From: CAYYKD01 sp964471825
GTDB lineage: Bacteria; Spirochaetota; GWE2-31-10; CAYYKD01
DNA: 64,000 bases
NCBI GenBank assembly: GCA_964471825.1
Contig: CAYYKD010000014.1
Location: forward strand, 1-64,000
Reading direction: 5' to 3'
The notes beneath the pieces were generated by a model, which was not told the origin of the DNA, did no database searches, and was given only the letters and a program-made list of their open reading frames with translations. A program made the position numbers and the translations under genes. Below, in pieces: positions 45,255-54,405 of this stretch (the stretch's first letter is position 1; each line of letters opens with the position of its first letter).

Positions 45255-46079
45255 ATGGCAGATGAAAGTAAAGTATTGATCAGGGTATCGGATTTGACAA
45301 AGGAGTTTTTGTTGAAACCGCTTACTCTTTTTGGAAAAAAGAAAACTCTCAGAGCTGTTGATACTGTTAATTTTACTATTAATAGAGGGGAAGTGTTGGG
45401 CCTCGTTGGGGAGTCCGGTTGCGGTAAGTCAACTATTGCCCGGTTGATTATGGGTTTAATTGAGCCGACGAGTGGTAAAATATATTATAATTTTTCTTCT
45501 TCATTTTCGAATAATAGCTTGCTTGTAAAAAAGAGCTGTCAGATGATTTTTCAGGATCCGTATTCATCTCTAAATCCAAGAAAGACAGTCTATGAGATAT
45601 TAAAGCTACCTGTAGATACACACTTAAAACTTAGAATACCTGAAAAAACCAATCTAATAAATAAAACCCTCGATCTTGTAGGGCTTACTCGTTCAGCATT
45701 GCAGAAGTATCCTCATGAGTTCTCCGGCGGGCAGAGGCAGCGGATAGGGATTGCAAGGGCTATTATTATAAAACCTGAGTTGATTATTTGTGATGAACCG
45801 GTTTCTGCATTGGATGTATCAATTCAGGCTCAGATCATAAATCTCCTTTCAGATCTTAGATATGAATTGAACCTTTCATATCTCTTTATTTCTCACGATC
45901 TTTCAGTTGTTTCTCATATATCTGATAGGGTCGCTGTTGCAAATCATGGCCGGATTGTAGAGTTAAAAGATAAAACTTCACTGTTTTCAAATCCGGAGCA
46001 TGAATATACAAAACTATTACTGTCTTCTGTCCCAATTATACCTAAAATATTGGATATTTCTAAAAAAATAACCGGATAA
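45255..46079 (+). CDS. ABC transporter ATP-binding protein, oligopeptide (OppF/DppF) type
   Basis: This 274-residue ATPase has Walker A GESGCGKST, Q-loop QDPYSSLNPRKTV, signature FSGGQRQRIGIARA and Walker B LIICDEPVSALDVS, with the C-terminal tail of peptide/nickel importers. No permease, binding protein or partner ATPase is adjacent, so it is an orphan or the end of a dispersed system. It lies 29 bp after valS and 5 bp before a histidine kinase, suggesting co-transcription with the latter. Confidence 0.9.
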   Translation: MADESKVLIRVSDLTKEFLLKPLTLFGKKKTLRAVDTVNFTINRGEVLGLVGESGCGKSTIARLIMGLIEPTSGKIYYNFSSSFSNNSLLVKKSCQMIFQDPYSSLNPRKTVYEILKLPVDTHLKLRIPEKTNLINKTLDLVGLTRSALQKYPHEFSGGQRQRIGIARAIIIKPELIICDEPVSALDVSIQAQIINLLSDLRYELNLSYLFISHDLSVVSHISDRVAVANHGRIVELKDKTSLFSNPEHEYTKLLLSSVPIIPKILDISKKITG

Positions 46080-46084
46080 GCTAC

Positions 46085-49000
46085 TTGAAATTAAAAAATA
46101 AGCTCTCAATAGTTTTATTATCTTTCTGTCTATTCTTAGTTACTGTGTATTTAATATTTTCCTCTTTAATTATTAGATATATTAGAGAATCTAATAATAA
46201 CTTTTTTATTGAGCAGTATGGTGCAATTACCGGTAAAATATCAGATACTTATTCAAGCTATCTGTTTAGTATTACAGACTTTTTTTTATATTCAGATTCA
46301 TACTTAGTTACTAATGATAGTAGTCGTGTGCCGTCATTGATTAGTTTTTTGAAGAAGCAAAGACCCGGCAAAAATATAATTATTTTTGATATTGATGGTG
46401 GCCTTATTGAAAACTTTCATGATATAAAAGATGATGAATATATAAAACCGTTTCAAGCTGCTGCAATGCATATATTTAATGAGTACACAATTAGTGGAGA
46501 GGTTATGTATAGAGTTAACAATATTAAGACTGATACATTTAACTCAACAGGGTATGAAGCGTCAAATCATATTGTTAAGGTCTATCCAGATAGACAAATT
46601 ATAGTTTTCTTCTCATCACAGATAACTGAGATTAGACCTGCAGCTAAGTATCTTATTTACCAGCTTATAGAGATAGGTGAAAAAAGTGTATTTTATGGCA
46701 TTGGTATATTAATTATTTCATCAATTATTCTATTTCTTTTTTTGGGATATCTTTTAAATATAAATATTATTAAACCCGTCAAGAGTGTTGTTTTTGCTTT
46801 GAATAAATATAGAGACTCTCATATGATAGATTTAAAAGATAAGAGTGATGAATTATCAGAGATCACAACTGCTGTAAAAAAAATTAGTAGTGATATTGTT
46901 CTTCAGGCTTCCGTATTGGATTTAACGGAGAGGGAAAAACGGTTTGTTGAGCATAGCCTGTCAAATAAGAATAGTCTTATTACCACGATAATTAATAATA
47001 TACCATATCCGGTTTGTATAAAAAATAGTGACCTTTTTTATGAAACTGTAAATACTAAATTTGCAGAACTGAACGGGTTGAAAATAGATGAATTTATAGG
47101 CTTAACAGATTATGATCTATACAATGAGGCAGAGGCAGAGCGGTTTTCAAGAGATGAATCTAGTGTAATCAATAATGGGATTAATCTGATTACTTTTCAT
47201 GAATATAAAAAGTCTGCAATACTAAAGAAATATAAAACATTTAAGTATCCTGTTTTTGATAATGAAAAAGTAGTGGGAATTTTCTGTATCTCTTTTGATT
47301 CTACAGAAAATAATTATATTGAGCAGCAAGTTAGAGAATTAACAACACTAAACTCGATAATGGAGATGCTTAATAGTCATTCAATAAGAGATATAGATCT
47401 AACTTTGAAGAAACTTCTTGAGGGAATAATTGACTATGTCGGTTGTCAATCCGGTGTTATACGATATATTGTGAATAAGAAACTTAAATCAACAATCTCT
47501 CTCGGTAATGAAAATCTTCTTAGTGCTATTTCAAATGAATTTTGTGATGGTTCCTTTGTGAATACTGAGTTTATTGAATTAAACTGTAAGAAGTTGATTG
47601 AAAAGAACAATATTTATCATTTATGTTATATAATAAATATAAATAAAGATAGTTGTTTTGTATTAAACCTTTCAAGTTACAGTGATATTTTTTTTGATAC
47701 TTTATTTATATTCCTTGAAAAGATATTTGAATTTGTCGTTAGATTGTTAAATAAATTTGAAAAAGATTTTTTAGCTGCATCTGAGTTAGAAAATGCATTA
47801 GAAAAACAGAAAATATTTGAACGGATTATCGATGGTGTATCGGAGGGTGTCTTATTAGTTGATTTTGATGGTAAAATTCTATACTCTAATCCATCATCAT
47901 CTACACTTTTAAAATATAGAAATAATGAATTAAAAGCATTATCAATATTGAACATTATTGTGGATATGGATAGTATCGGATGGAAAAATATTTGTACACA
48001 GTTGATTAAGAAAAAATCGATTGTCTCAGAGGTTTCATTGATTAGAAAAGATGGTTTGTTGATATCAGTTGAGATCTCATATAATTTTGTTTTCTATCAG
48101 AATAGCGTATATGCAAGTTGTTTGTTTAGAGATATAACTAAAAATAAGACTAAATATGATTTTGTTAATCAATTTTTTGATGTTGCACGGGATATGGTCG
48201 GAATAATTAATTATAGTGGCTATTTTTTAAAACTGAGTAAATCATTTGAGTTTTTATCAGGTAAAGGAGAGAAGGAACTTCAAAACGAACCATTTATTTC
48301 TCTTATTGACTCTGAATACGCCTATAAGGTAATGAAGGCATTTAATGACAGTCAGTGCGGAGAACTGGTTACAAACATAGAGTGCCGAATGTTAAAAAAA
48401 GATGGTGAGAGTATTCTTGTTTTATGCGATTTTCATCCGGTGAGAGATCGGCAGTATATAATATGTGTAATTCGTGATATATCAGAGTTTAAAAAAAATG
48501 AGTTTGAACTGTATAAAGCAAAAGAGGAATCAGAAAAAGCTACTCAGTTAAAAAGTGAGTTTATAGCAAATATTAGTCATGAATTTAGAACACCTATTAA
48601 CTCTGTAATAGGATTTAGTGAACTTCTGCTTGATCAGTTAGATAATAATGATCATAAAAAATATGTTAATTCTATAATGAACTCGGGCAAGAACCTGTTG
48701 ACACTTTTAAATGATATTCTTGATATATCAAAGATCGAATCCGGCAACATGCCTTTAATGCTCTCATTTTTTAATCCGGAAATACTCATTCATGAAATTA
48801 AGTCGCTTTTTTCGTATGAACTTTTGAAGAAGAATATTGATTTTTTCATAGATGCTGCACCCGGGTTTCCTGATTTAATTTTATCGGATGAAATTAGGCT
48901 CAGACAGATTATGATTAATTTAACAGGAAATGCGATAAAATTTACATCAACAGGTTACATAAAAATTTTATTAAAATCAATTGAGGAGCAAGATAGGTCA

Positions 49001-49585
49001 AAAAGTCAAACGATTATTATAACTATTGAAGATACGGGAGTCGGAATTGAGGAGAAATATCTGGGATCAATATTTAATTCCTTTTTTCAGGCAAATAGTC
49101 TGGGAATTAAAAATATGGGGACCGGGTTAGGGTTAACGATTTCAAAGAAATTAGTAGAGCTGCTCGGTGGAAATATAAGTGTAATTAGTGAGTTTGGTAA
49201 GGGGACAATATTTGTCGTTAAGCTTCTTAATGTAGCAGTACAATCATTGAGTGAAAAAATAAATTTGAAATCTGAAAAGTCGATAGAAAACAAAAAAATC
49301 AATGAGGCATTTTATAAAAAATTAAAGAAAGCAAAGTACCGAGCTTTAATTGAAGAGGAGCTTATTATTCCAATTAAAAATATCCAGAGAGTTGTAAAGA
49401 TTACACCATTAAAAAAAATATGTGATAGAATGCTTGAAATATCGTTAATGAATCGTGATAAATATTTGGAAGAAGTGTATAAAAAGCTCACGAGCTTAAT
49501 ATCTATCTATGATATTCTGGGTATTAATAATGAAATACAGGTATTTTTAGCCGATTATGATAGAGTTTTGGAGAAGTTAAAATGA
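46085..49585 (+). CDS. Membrane-bound multi-PAS sensor histidine kinase
   Basis: This 1166-residue kinase starts at TTG 46085 (MKLKNKLSIVLL), with weak ribosome site support. Two membrane helices (about 7-29 and 200-225) enclose a periplasmic domain. A HAMP-like region, a PAS (about 295-420), a GAF-like region (about 425-560) and two more PAS domains (about 575-690 and 695-810) follow. The kinase core has the H-box FIANISHEFRTPINSVIGFS, N-box QIMINLTGNAIKF, and DTGVGI / GTGLGLTIS. A helical tail of about 110 residues follows the ATPase domain. It overlaps the response regulator by 4 bp. Confidence 0.9.
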   Translation: MKLKNKLSIVLLSFCLFLVTVYLIFSSLIIRYIRESNNNFFIEQYGAITGKISDTYSSYLFSITDFFLYSDSYLVTNDSSRVPSLISFLKKQRPGKNIIIFDIDGGLIENFHDIKDDEYIKPFQAAAMHIFNEYTISGEVMYRVNNIKTDTFNSTGYEASNHIVKVYPDRQIIVFFSSQITEIRPAAKYLIYQLIEIGEKSVFYGIGILIISSIILFLFLGYLLNINIIKPVKSVVFALNKYRDSHMIDLKDKSDELSEITTAVKKISSDIVLQASVLDLTEREKRFVEHSLSNKNSLITTIINNIPYPVCIKNSDLFYETVNTKFAELNGLKIDEFIGLTDYDLYNEAEAERFSRDESSVINNGINLITFHEYKKSAILKKYKTFKYPVFDNEKVVGIFCISFDSTENNYIEQQVRELTTLNSIMEMLNSHSIRDIDLTLKKLLEGIIDYVGCQSGVIRYIVNKKLKSTISLGNENLLSAISNEFCDGSFVNTEFIELNCKKLIEKNNIYHLCYIININKDSCFVLNLSSYSDIFFDTLFIFLEKIFEFVVRLLNKFEKDFLAASELENALEKQKIFERIIDGVSEGVLLVDFDGKILYSNPSSSTLLKYRNNELKALSILNIIVDMDSIGWKNICTQLIKKKSIVSEVSLIRKDGLLISVEISYNFVFYQNSVYASCLFRDITKNKTKYDFVNQFFDVARDMVGIINYSGYFLKLSKSFEFLSGKGEKELQNEPFISLIDSEYAYKVMKAFNDSQCGELVTNIECRMLKKDGESILVLCDFHPVRDRQYIICVIRDISEFKKNEFELYKAKEESEKATQLKSEFIANISHEFRTPINSVIGFSELLLDQLDNNDHKKYVNSIMNSGKNLLTLLNDILDISKIESGNMPLMLSFFNPEILIHEIKSLFSYELLKKNIDFFIDAAPGFPDLILSDEIRLRQIMINLTGNAIKFTSTGYIKILLKSIEEQDRSKSQTIIITIEDTGVGIEEKYLGSIFNSFFQANSLGIKNMGTGLGLTISKKLVELLGGNISVISEFGKGTIFVVKLLNVAVQSLSEKINLKSEKSIENKKINEAFYKKLKKAKYRALIEEELIIPIKNIQRVVKITPLKKICDRMLEISLMNRDKYLEEVYKKLTSLISIYDILGINNEIQVFLADYDRVLEKLK

Positions 49586-50151
49586 TAAATGAAAATAATG
49601 GTTTGATACTGGCAGTTGATGATAATTGCGGAAATTTGCAGATACTGGCTGAGATTCTCGAAAAAAGCGGATATGAAGTTGCACTTGCTATTAGTGGAGA
49701 GGAGGCTATTAACTTTGTCAAGAATGAAAAACCGGATATTATTTTGCTTGATGTTATGATGCCTCAGACTGATGGATATATGGTGGCTAGGAGTATTAAG
49801 GATGATACGGATAATATTAATATTCCAATAATATTCCTATCTGCAAAAAATGAATCGAATGATATTGTTAAAGGGTTTGAATGCGGCGGCGTTGATTATG
49901 TTACAAAGCCATTTCATAAAGAGGAGCTTCTCGCTCGTATAAAAGTTCATCTTGAATTAAAAAGAGCTAGGGAGGAGATTCTAACATTAAAGGGAATTCT
50001 TCCTATATGTTCACATTGCAAGAGCATAAAGGATGATGAAAATCGCTGGATTCCACTCGAGCAGTATATTAAGAAGAGATCCGGTGCTAATTTTACACAT
50101 GGCTTGTGTCCTGACTGTGCAAAGAATATTTATCCTGATATATTATCGTAG
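49582..50151 (+). CDS. Response regulator with C-terminal Cys-rich motif
   Basis: This 189-residue protein has a REC domain (about 8-125; Asp in IILLDVMMPQTDGY, Lys in VTKPFHKEE). The last 55 residues are a Cys motif, ILPICSHCKSIKDDENRW...YIKKRSGANFTHGLCPDCAKN, seen at the ends of many PAS or REC signalling proteins and likely zinc-binding. It has no DNA-binding output. It is translationally coupled to the big kinase (ATGA overlap). Confidence 0.88.
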   Translation: MINENNGLILAVDDNCGNLQILAEILEKSGYEVALAISGEEAINFVKNEKPDIILLDVMMPQTDGYMVARSIKDDTDNINIPIIFLSAKNESNDIVKGFECGGVDYVTKPFHKEELLARIKVHLELKRAREEILTLKGILPICSHCKSIKDDENRWIPLEQYIKKRSGANFTHGLCPDCAKNIYPDILS

Positions 50152-50162
50152 TTTTTTTATGC

Positions 50163-50200
50163 TAAAAAAAAGATGGAGTTTAATAACCCCATCTTTTTTA
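50163..50200. terminator. Bidirectional hairpin terminator
   Basis: AAAAAAGATGG ... CCATCTTTTTT is a perfect stem with A-run and T-run, between the response regulator and the convergent solute-binding gene. Confidence 0.9.
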
Positions 50201-50230
50201 TACAAATGCAATACAAAAACAATAAAAATA

Positions 50231-51106
50231 TTATTTAGTGTAAGAATCTTCAATCTTCTTATATGCCGGTGAATTTTTTATTCTGATTGTTGCCGCACTT
50301 ATTTTTTTAGCAAGATCTTCGTTACCGGCCTTTTTTGAAAGCCCTACAAATATTGGTGAGTTATTTATCTCTTTGTTAAGAAATCCCATCCTCTTTGTGT
50401 AGTAACCCCTAGCTCGTCCCTCCAGGTCTTCAAGAACTCTTGCAGCATAGATACCTACAAATTTGTCTGACGGCCATAAATCAATTCTTCCTTCAGAAAG
50501 TTTTTTTATGTTAGTGTAATCATCTTTAACTATATCAAAAGTAAGAAAATTTTGATCAATCAACCCACCTGAATAACTGTAACCTCTAACTATACCTATT
50601 CTTAATCCTTTGAGATCTTCAAAGCTTGAATATTTAATTTGATCCTCTCTACCTTTTAGTGTAAAGAAAACCGAAGCACTATATGCCAGAGGCTCATCCG
50701 GAAAGTACATAAATTCCATTCTTTCGGGATTTTTGTTTAAGGTGAAAATCATATCAGCACCTTTGTCTTTTATCATCTGAATACATCTTTCCCATGGATA
50801 CTTTACTATTTTTGAAGGAATCTTTAGCTCTTTCAATACTTCTCTTAAGACTTCAGTGTGAAAACCGGAAAAACTACCATCTTCATTTTCTATTATGTAA
50901 GGCGGCCATGGATCTGTTACTATTAGCAGAGTCGAATCACTTCCCTCAACCAAGTTTTCATTAGATACAGTTGAGCTGGTATCATCAACTGTTTTAGTAA
51001 TAGTTTGTTCAACAACTTCCTCTTCTATTTCGGTTTTTTTACAGCCTGTATTGAATGATACTATAAGAACAGAAACTAAAAAAAGGACAAACAAATTCTT
51101 CTTCAT
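50231..51106 (-). CDS. Amino-acid-type periplasmic solute-binding lipoprotein
   Basis: This 291-residue protein has a lipobox (SFNTGC) after a hydrophobic signal, then an acidic/Thr-rich linker and a type II SBP_bac_3 domain (about 62-290, LLIVTDPWPPYIIENEDGSF ... LKGLRIGIVRGYSYSGG). No transporter genes are adjacent, so it may be a free binding protein or feed a sensor. The family includes amino acid and opine binders; the ligand is not evident. Confidence 0.85.
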   Translation of the reverse strand: MKKNLFVLFLVSVLIVSFNTGCKKTEIEEEVVEQTITKTVDDTSSTVSNENLVEGSDSTLLIVTDPWPPYIIENEDGSFSGFHTEVLREVLKELKIPSKIVKYPWERCIQMIKDKGADMIFTLNKNPERMEFMYFPDEPLAYSASVFFTLKGREDQIKYSSFEDLKGLRIGIVRGYSYSGGLIDQNFLTFDIVKDDYTNIKKLSEGRIDLWPSDKFVGIYAARVLEDLEGRARGYYTKRMGFLNKEINNSPIFVGLSKKAGNEDLAKKISAATIRIKNSPAYKKIEDSYTK

Positions 51107-51441
51107 ATTATTACTCCAATAATTAAAATATTTTATTATGATAAAATAAAATTAATCAATAGTCAAGCAATTAGAAAAAAAAATGTCAAAAATAATCTTA
51201 TTTATTAATGAGTAGCTTGCAAAATTAACCGACATATCAACACGGATTGTGATACAATAAGATTTTACAAAGATAAACACAGATGGACATCTACAGGATA
51301 AAGATGGATATAGATAAAAATTAAAAAATGTTGAAAAATATTGATTAATATTGATAAAATTTAAGAAAATATTATCGTATTAACCAAATCTTAACAATTT
51401 TGTGTTAAAGAGTAAAGTTTAAATAATAATAGGAGCAAATA
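51107..51441. other. Intergenic region with Pho-box-like repeats
   Basis: This gap of about 335 bp between divergent genes is AT-rich. It holds a diverged fragment near 51264-51300 (GATAAACACAGATGGACATC) similar to the widespread intergenic repeat also seen near 5198, and a Pho-box-like motif at 51380-51396. Confidence 0.55.
51380..51396 (+). promoter_or_regulatory. Pho-box-like direct repeat
   Basis: TTAACC-N5-TTAACA, period 11 bp, lies 46 bp before the 100-residue coiled-coil gene. The same pattern precedes phoB, phoU and the SpoIIE gene. Confidence 0.6.
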
Positions 51442-51744
51442 ATGGCTAAAAATGGAAAGGACTCAAAGAAAGAGAAAGTCGCATTAGATGATGATATGCT
51501 AATAAAACTAAAAACATTTATTGAGAAACTAAAAAAAGGGGAATCGGAATACAGCAAGGTTGGTATAGATGCAGAATACATTGAAAACTTCGAAAAGGAT
51601 TTTACATTATTATTTAATATCTATACTGAAATTGAACAAAAAAAAGTAGAGTTAGTACTTCTTAAAGAGAACAGAGATAAGAAGTTGGATGATTTGCTTT
51701 CTAATTTTAAAGAAACAAAAAAAATTATCAAGAATAAGGAATAA
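51442..51744 (+). CDS. Small coiled-coil protein, possibly phosphate-regulated
   Basis: This 100-residue, Lys/Glu-rich helical protein (MAKNGKDSKKEKVALDDDML ... FEKDFTLLFNIYTEIEQKKV) has no signal peptide and no family that I recognise. AGGAGC lies about 6 bases before the ATG. A TTAACC/TTAACA repeat at 11-bp period upstream suggests control by PhoB. It could be a PhoU-like accessory by size and charge, but there is no sequence support. Confidence 0.6.
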   Translation: MAKNGKDSKKEKVALDDDMLIKLKTFIEKLKKGESEYSKVGIDAEYIENFEKDFTLLFNIYTEIEQKKVELVLLKENRDKKLDDLLSNFKETKKIIKNKE

Positions 51745-51756
51745 TAGTTTTTTTTT

Positions 51757-51781
51757 AAGCTTTTTTTAAATAAGCTTTTTT
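51757..51781. terminator. Weak A/T-rich terminator
   Basis: Two AAGCTT palindromes (51757 and 51772) can pair and are followed by T-runs, between convergent genes. Confidence 0.4.
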
Positions 51782-51801
51782 AGATGTTGTTAAATAAAAA
51801 T

Positions 51802-53505
51802 TTAAAAAAAGTTCTCTACGGGCATTGCAATTTTTCCGGCAAATTCAGGAAATGATTTTTTATTAAGTTTTATGATGGTTATTATGAGAAATGAGGTTAT
51901 AGGATTAAAAATGAGATTATCAAGTATTCTAAATCTCTTTTTTTTTCGTATTACAAGTTTTATAAGAAAAATTAAGAGTCCGGCCGGTGAATTAAAATTT
52001 TCTGAGATGCTGAATTTATAATGCTCAGGGTAGTTGTCATGATATTGCTCGATTAGTTTCTCGATCCTATTTAAAAGTTCTATATCATTAGGGTTATACA
52101 TTAATTGTCTTATCAGATAGAATAATAACATTGTATCGTAATGTAATCGGTAATTATAAGGAATATGTAATTTATTACCGATTTTTTTTAATTCTTTAAT
52201 TTTATCCAAACTATTTGATGAAATTTTAGTTGATTCGATCTTATTTGATATAAATGAGTTAAATATTCCTACTAATCCCTTATTAACTATAACATTGTCC
52301 CAGAAAACATAGAGAAGCGGCGGCAATCTAAGCTTGTTGATATACAGGTCATTTTTTGTAAAACCCGGATCGTAGAGCACATTATTGACGAGGTTATCAC
52401 TTATATCTATAAATTTTTTAAATAATTTATATGTTCCCTTGCTAATAGCTTGACTATAGAATAATCTGAGTGAATCATCAACGCTCATTTGTTCCTTGAA
52501 TATCTTAATTGTAACAAAGGTGTTGAGTGTCCCCCAAAAACCGGATTTATTGATAATTGATATAAATTTTGACTTGCTCCAGCCGCCGGTTTGACACCAT
52601 ACGCTTATTCCGATAATTGATTTATTCTTGATGGACTCTAGATAGTAATTATAATAATCATATCCTACAAAATAAGGGTAAGCACCAAATCCCTCATATT
52701 CTCTTCTGGTCTGCAACTCAACTATCTTTTTGTGATCTGTTTGGCTGAATAGTTCATTAAATTTTAAATATTTAAAAAAATCGCCCTCACCATATTTCAT
52801 AGAGATGATTAAACTCTCTGATTGAATGTTCCCAAAAACTTTAATGAAAACTTGTTTATTCCACATCAGATGGGCACACCTCTTTGAACCTATGCTCCAT
52901 GTCCTAATAATGAGCTTCTTATTGTATTTTTCAAAGATCGGCAACAGGTGTTTAATTGCAGTTTTTAATCTGCTCGGGGTATTGATTATTATTCTACTTC
53001 TAAATGATCCGACATGATCAACGCCGTCTGACTCGCCAAATCTAAAGATGACACCGGAGATTTCAGGAAATTTTTGAAACAGTTCAATAATCTGACTTGA
53101 AAAAAACTCAAGTGCCTTTTTAAAACTATTTTTTATATGAGCATCAATTTCTTTGTTATAGAACATAAAATCTGTGTTAACGAAAATCTGCAAGTCGTAG
53201 TTCTTGATAATTTTAAAAAGGATCTTAAATTTTAAAGCACGGTTTGCTATGTTTCTTTGTAGAATCATATTATAAATTTTATTATTAACAATATGCGAGA
53301 GATCATCAATTGATATCGCATTAAAACCGAGAGTTTTAACCCTCTTGATATACTTCAAAAATCTCTTTATAACCTTATTATATAGTCGTTCTTTAACACC
53401 TGATCTTTTTTCGAAATGATGATGGGGGAGTTTTGACCAATTAATAACCGGATTTTTATATCTATAAAAAAAAGGGCCTGAACCGTCTATAATGTATAAA
53501 TTCAA
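51802..53505 (-). CDS. Putative glycoside hydrolase-like TIM-barrel protein
   Basis: This 567-residue protein has no signal peptide. The first 330 residues read like a glycosidase barrel: AISIDDLSHIV early, GVIFRFGESDGVDHVGSFRS in the middle, then FVGYDYYNYYLESIKNKSII and GISVWCQTGGWSKSKFISII. The spacing recalls alpha-glucuronidase/GH20-like proteins (a conserved Gly-Glu in the middle, Trp-rich end of the barrel). The remainder is helical. Substrate and even enzyme class are uncertain. It stands alone on the minus strand. Confidence 0.5.
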   Translation of the reverse strand: MNLYIIDGSGPFFYRYKNPVINWSKLPHHHFEKRSGVKERLYNKVIKRFLKYIKRVKTLGFNAISIDDLSHIVNNKIYNMILQRNIANRALKFKILFKIIKNYDLQIFVNTDFMFYNKEIDAHIKNSFKKALEFFSSQIIELFQKFPEISGVIFRFGESDGVDHVGSFRSRIIINTPSRLKTAIKHLLPIFEKYNKKLIIRTWSIGSKRCAHLMWNKQVFIKVFGNIQSESLIISMKYGEGDFFKYLKFNELFSQTDHKKIVELQTRREYEGFGAYPYFVGYDYYNYYLESIKNKSIIGISVWCQTGGWSKSKFISIINKSGFWGTLNTFVTIKIFKEQMSVDDSLRLFYSQAISKGTYKLFKKFIDISDNLVNNVLYDPGFTKNDLYINKLRLPPLLYVFWDNVIVNKGLVGIFNSFISNKIESTKISSNSLDKIKELKKIGNKLHIPYNYRLHYDTMLLFYLIRQLMYNPNDIELLNRIEKLIEQYHDNYPEHYKFSISENFNSPAGLLIFLIKLVIRKKKRFRILDNLIFNPITSFLIITIIKLNKKSFPEFAGKIAMPVENFF

Positions 53506-53554
53506 TACGGTATCCTTGCAAATATTATTTCTTCAAATTACTTCATATCTAAAA

Positions 53555-54208
53555 TTATATGTCTGATTTATGCTTAATAACCTGCCCCATGGCAATATAG
53601 ACTGTTTCTTCTGCAATGCTTGTTGATATATCTGCTGTTTTTTCTAGATTATTAGCAATTCTTATCATATTTAAGCCCCGTTCTATTGAGGATGAATCGT
53701 TGAACATATATTCAATAAGTGTCTTTGTATTCTGATCGCGTAGATCATCAACGATACTATCCCTTTCACAGACACTTTTTGCGAGCTCGGGTGATTCATT
53801 TATGAAGGAATTTATGCTGTCCTTAACCATGCTTATCGTAACAGCAAAGATCTGATATATTGTCTCGTATGGTTTAATAGGAGGTCGTTCAACTAAAAAT
53901 ATTGAACTCTCAGCAACATTTACTATACAGTCGCCGATTCTCTCAAGGTCTGTTGTCATACTCATACACATCAGGACAAAACGAAGGTCTTTTGCCTCAG
54001 GGTGATAAAGGGCAATTATATTAGTACACAACTCTGTAATTTGAAGTTCAAATCTATTAACCTTTTTTTCATCAGTAGTTATAATCTCTTCAAGTAGTTT
54101 AATATTTGACTCTGATAACCCTTTCATGCTTTTATTAATCATCTTTTCCACAAGATTTGCCTGTTGAACCAGCAGCTGCTTTAAATAAATTAATTTTTCT
54201 ATAATCAC
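53555..54208 (-). CDS. phoU: Phosphate-signalling protein PhoU
   Basis: This 217-residue protein has two repeats of a three-helix bundle (LVQQANLVEKMINKSMKGLS ... LERIGDCIVNVAESSIFLVE; LNMIRIANNLEKTADISTSI). The E/DxxxD metal-binding helices (TTDLERIGD, NNLEKTAD) are kept. PhoU links the Pst phosphate importer to PhoR and dampens the Pho response. No pst genes are adjacent. It has its own TTAACA repeats upstream. Confidence 0.92.
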   Translation of the reverse strand: MIIEKLIYLKQLLVQQANLVEKMINKSMKGLSESNIKLLEEIITTDEKKVNRFELQITELCTNIIALYHPEAKDLRFVLMCMSMTTDLERIGDCIVNVAESSIFLVERPPIKPYETIYQIFAVTISMVKDSINSFINESPELAKSVCERDSIVDDLRDQNTKTLIEYMFNDSSSIERGLNMIRIANNLEKTADISTSIAEETVYIAMGQVIKHKSDI

Positions 54209-54291
54209 ATCAATATCCTTAACTTTTTTATTTGTTGAATACTAAAATTATCCGATTTTAATAATATTGTATTAAATCTCTATAAGCAAAT

Positions 54292-54308
54292 TGTTAAGAT
54301 TGTGTTAA
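54292..54308 (-). promoter_or_regulatory. Pho-box-like repeat upstream of phoU
   Basis: On the minus strand TTAACA-N5-TTAACA has an 11-bp period; a third TTAACA lies at 54320-54325. It is about 85-100 bp before the phoU start. Confidence 0.7.
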
Positions 54309-54405
54309 GAAATCTTTTGTGTTAAGATATCTCTTGTATACAGTATATCAGATATGCTATTACGAAATATTGCATGTCAGTGCTTTTTCTCTTGTCAGTC
54401 TTCTC

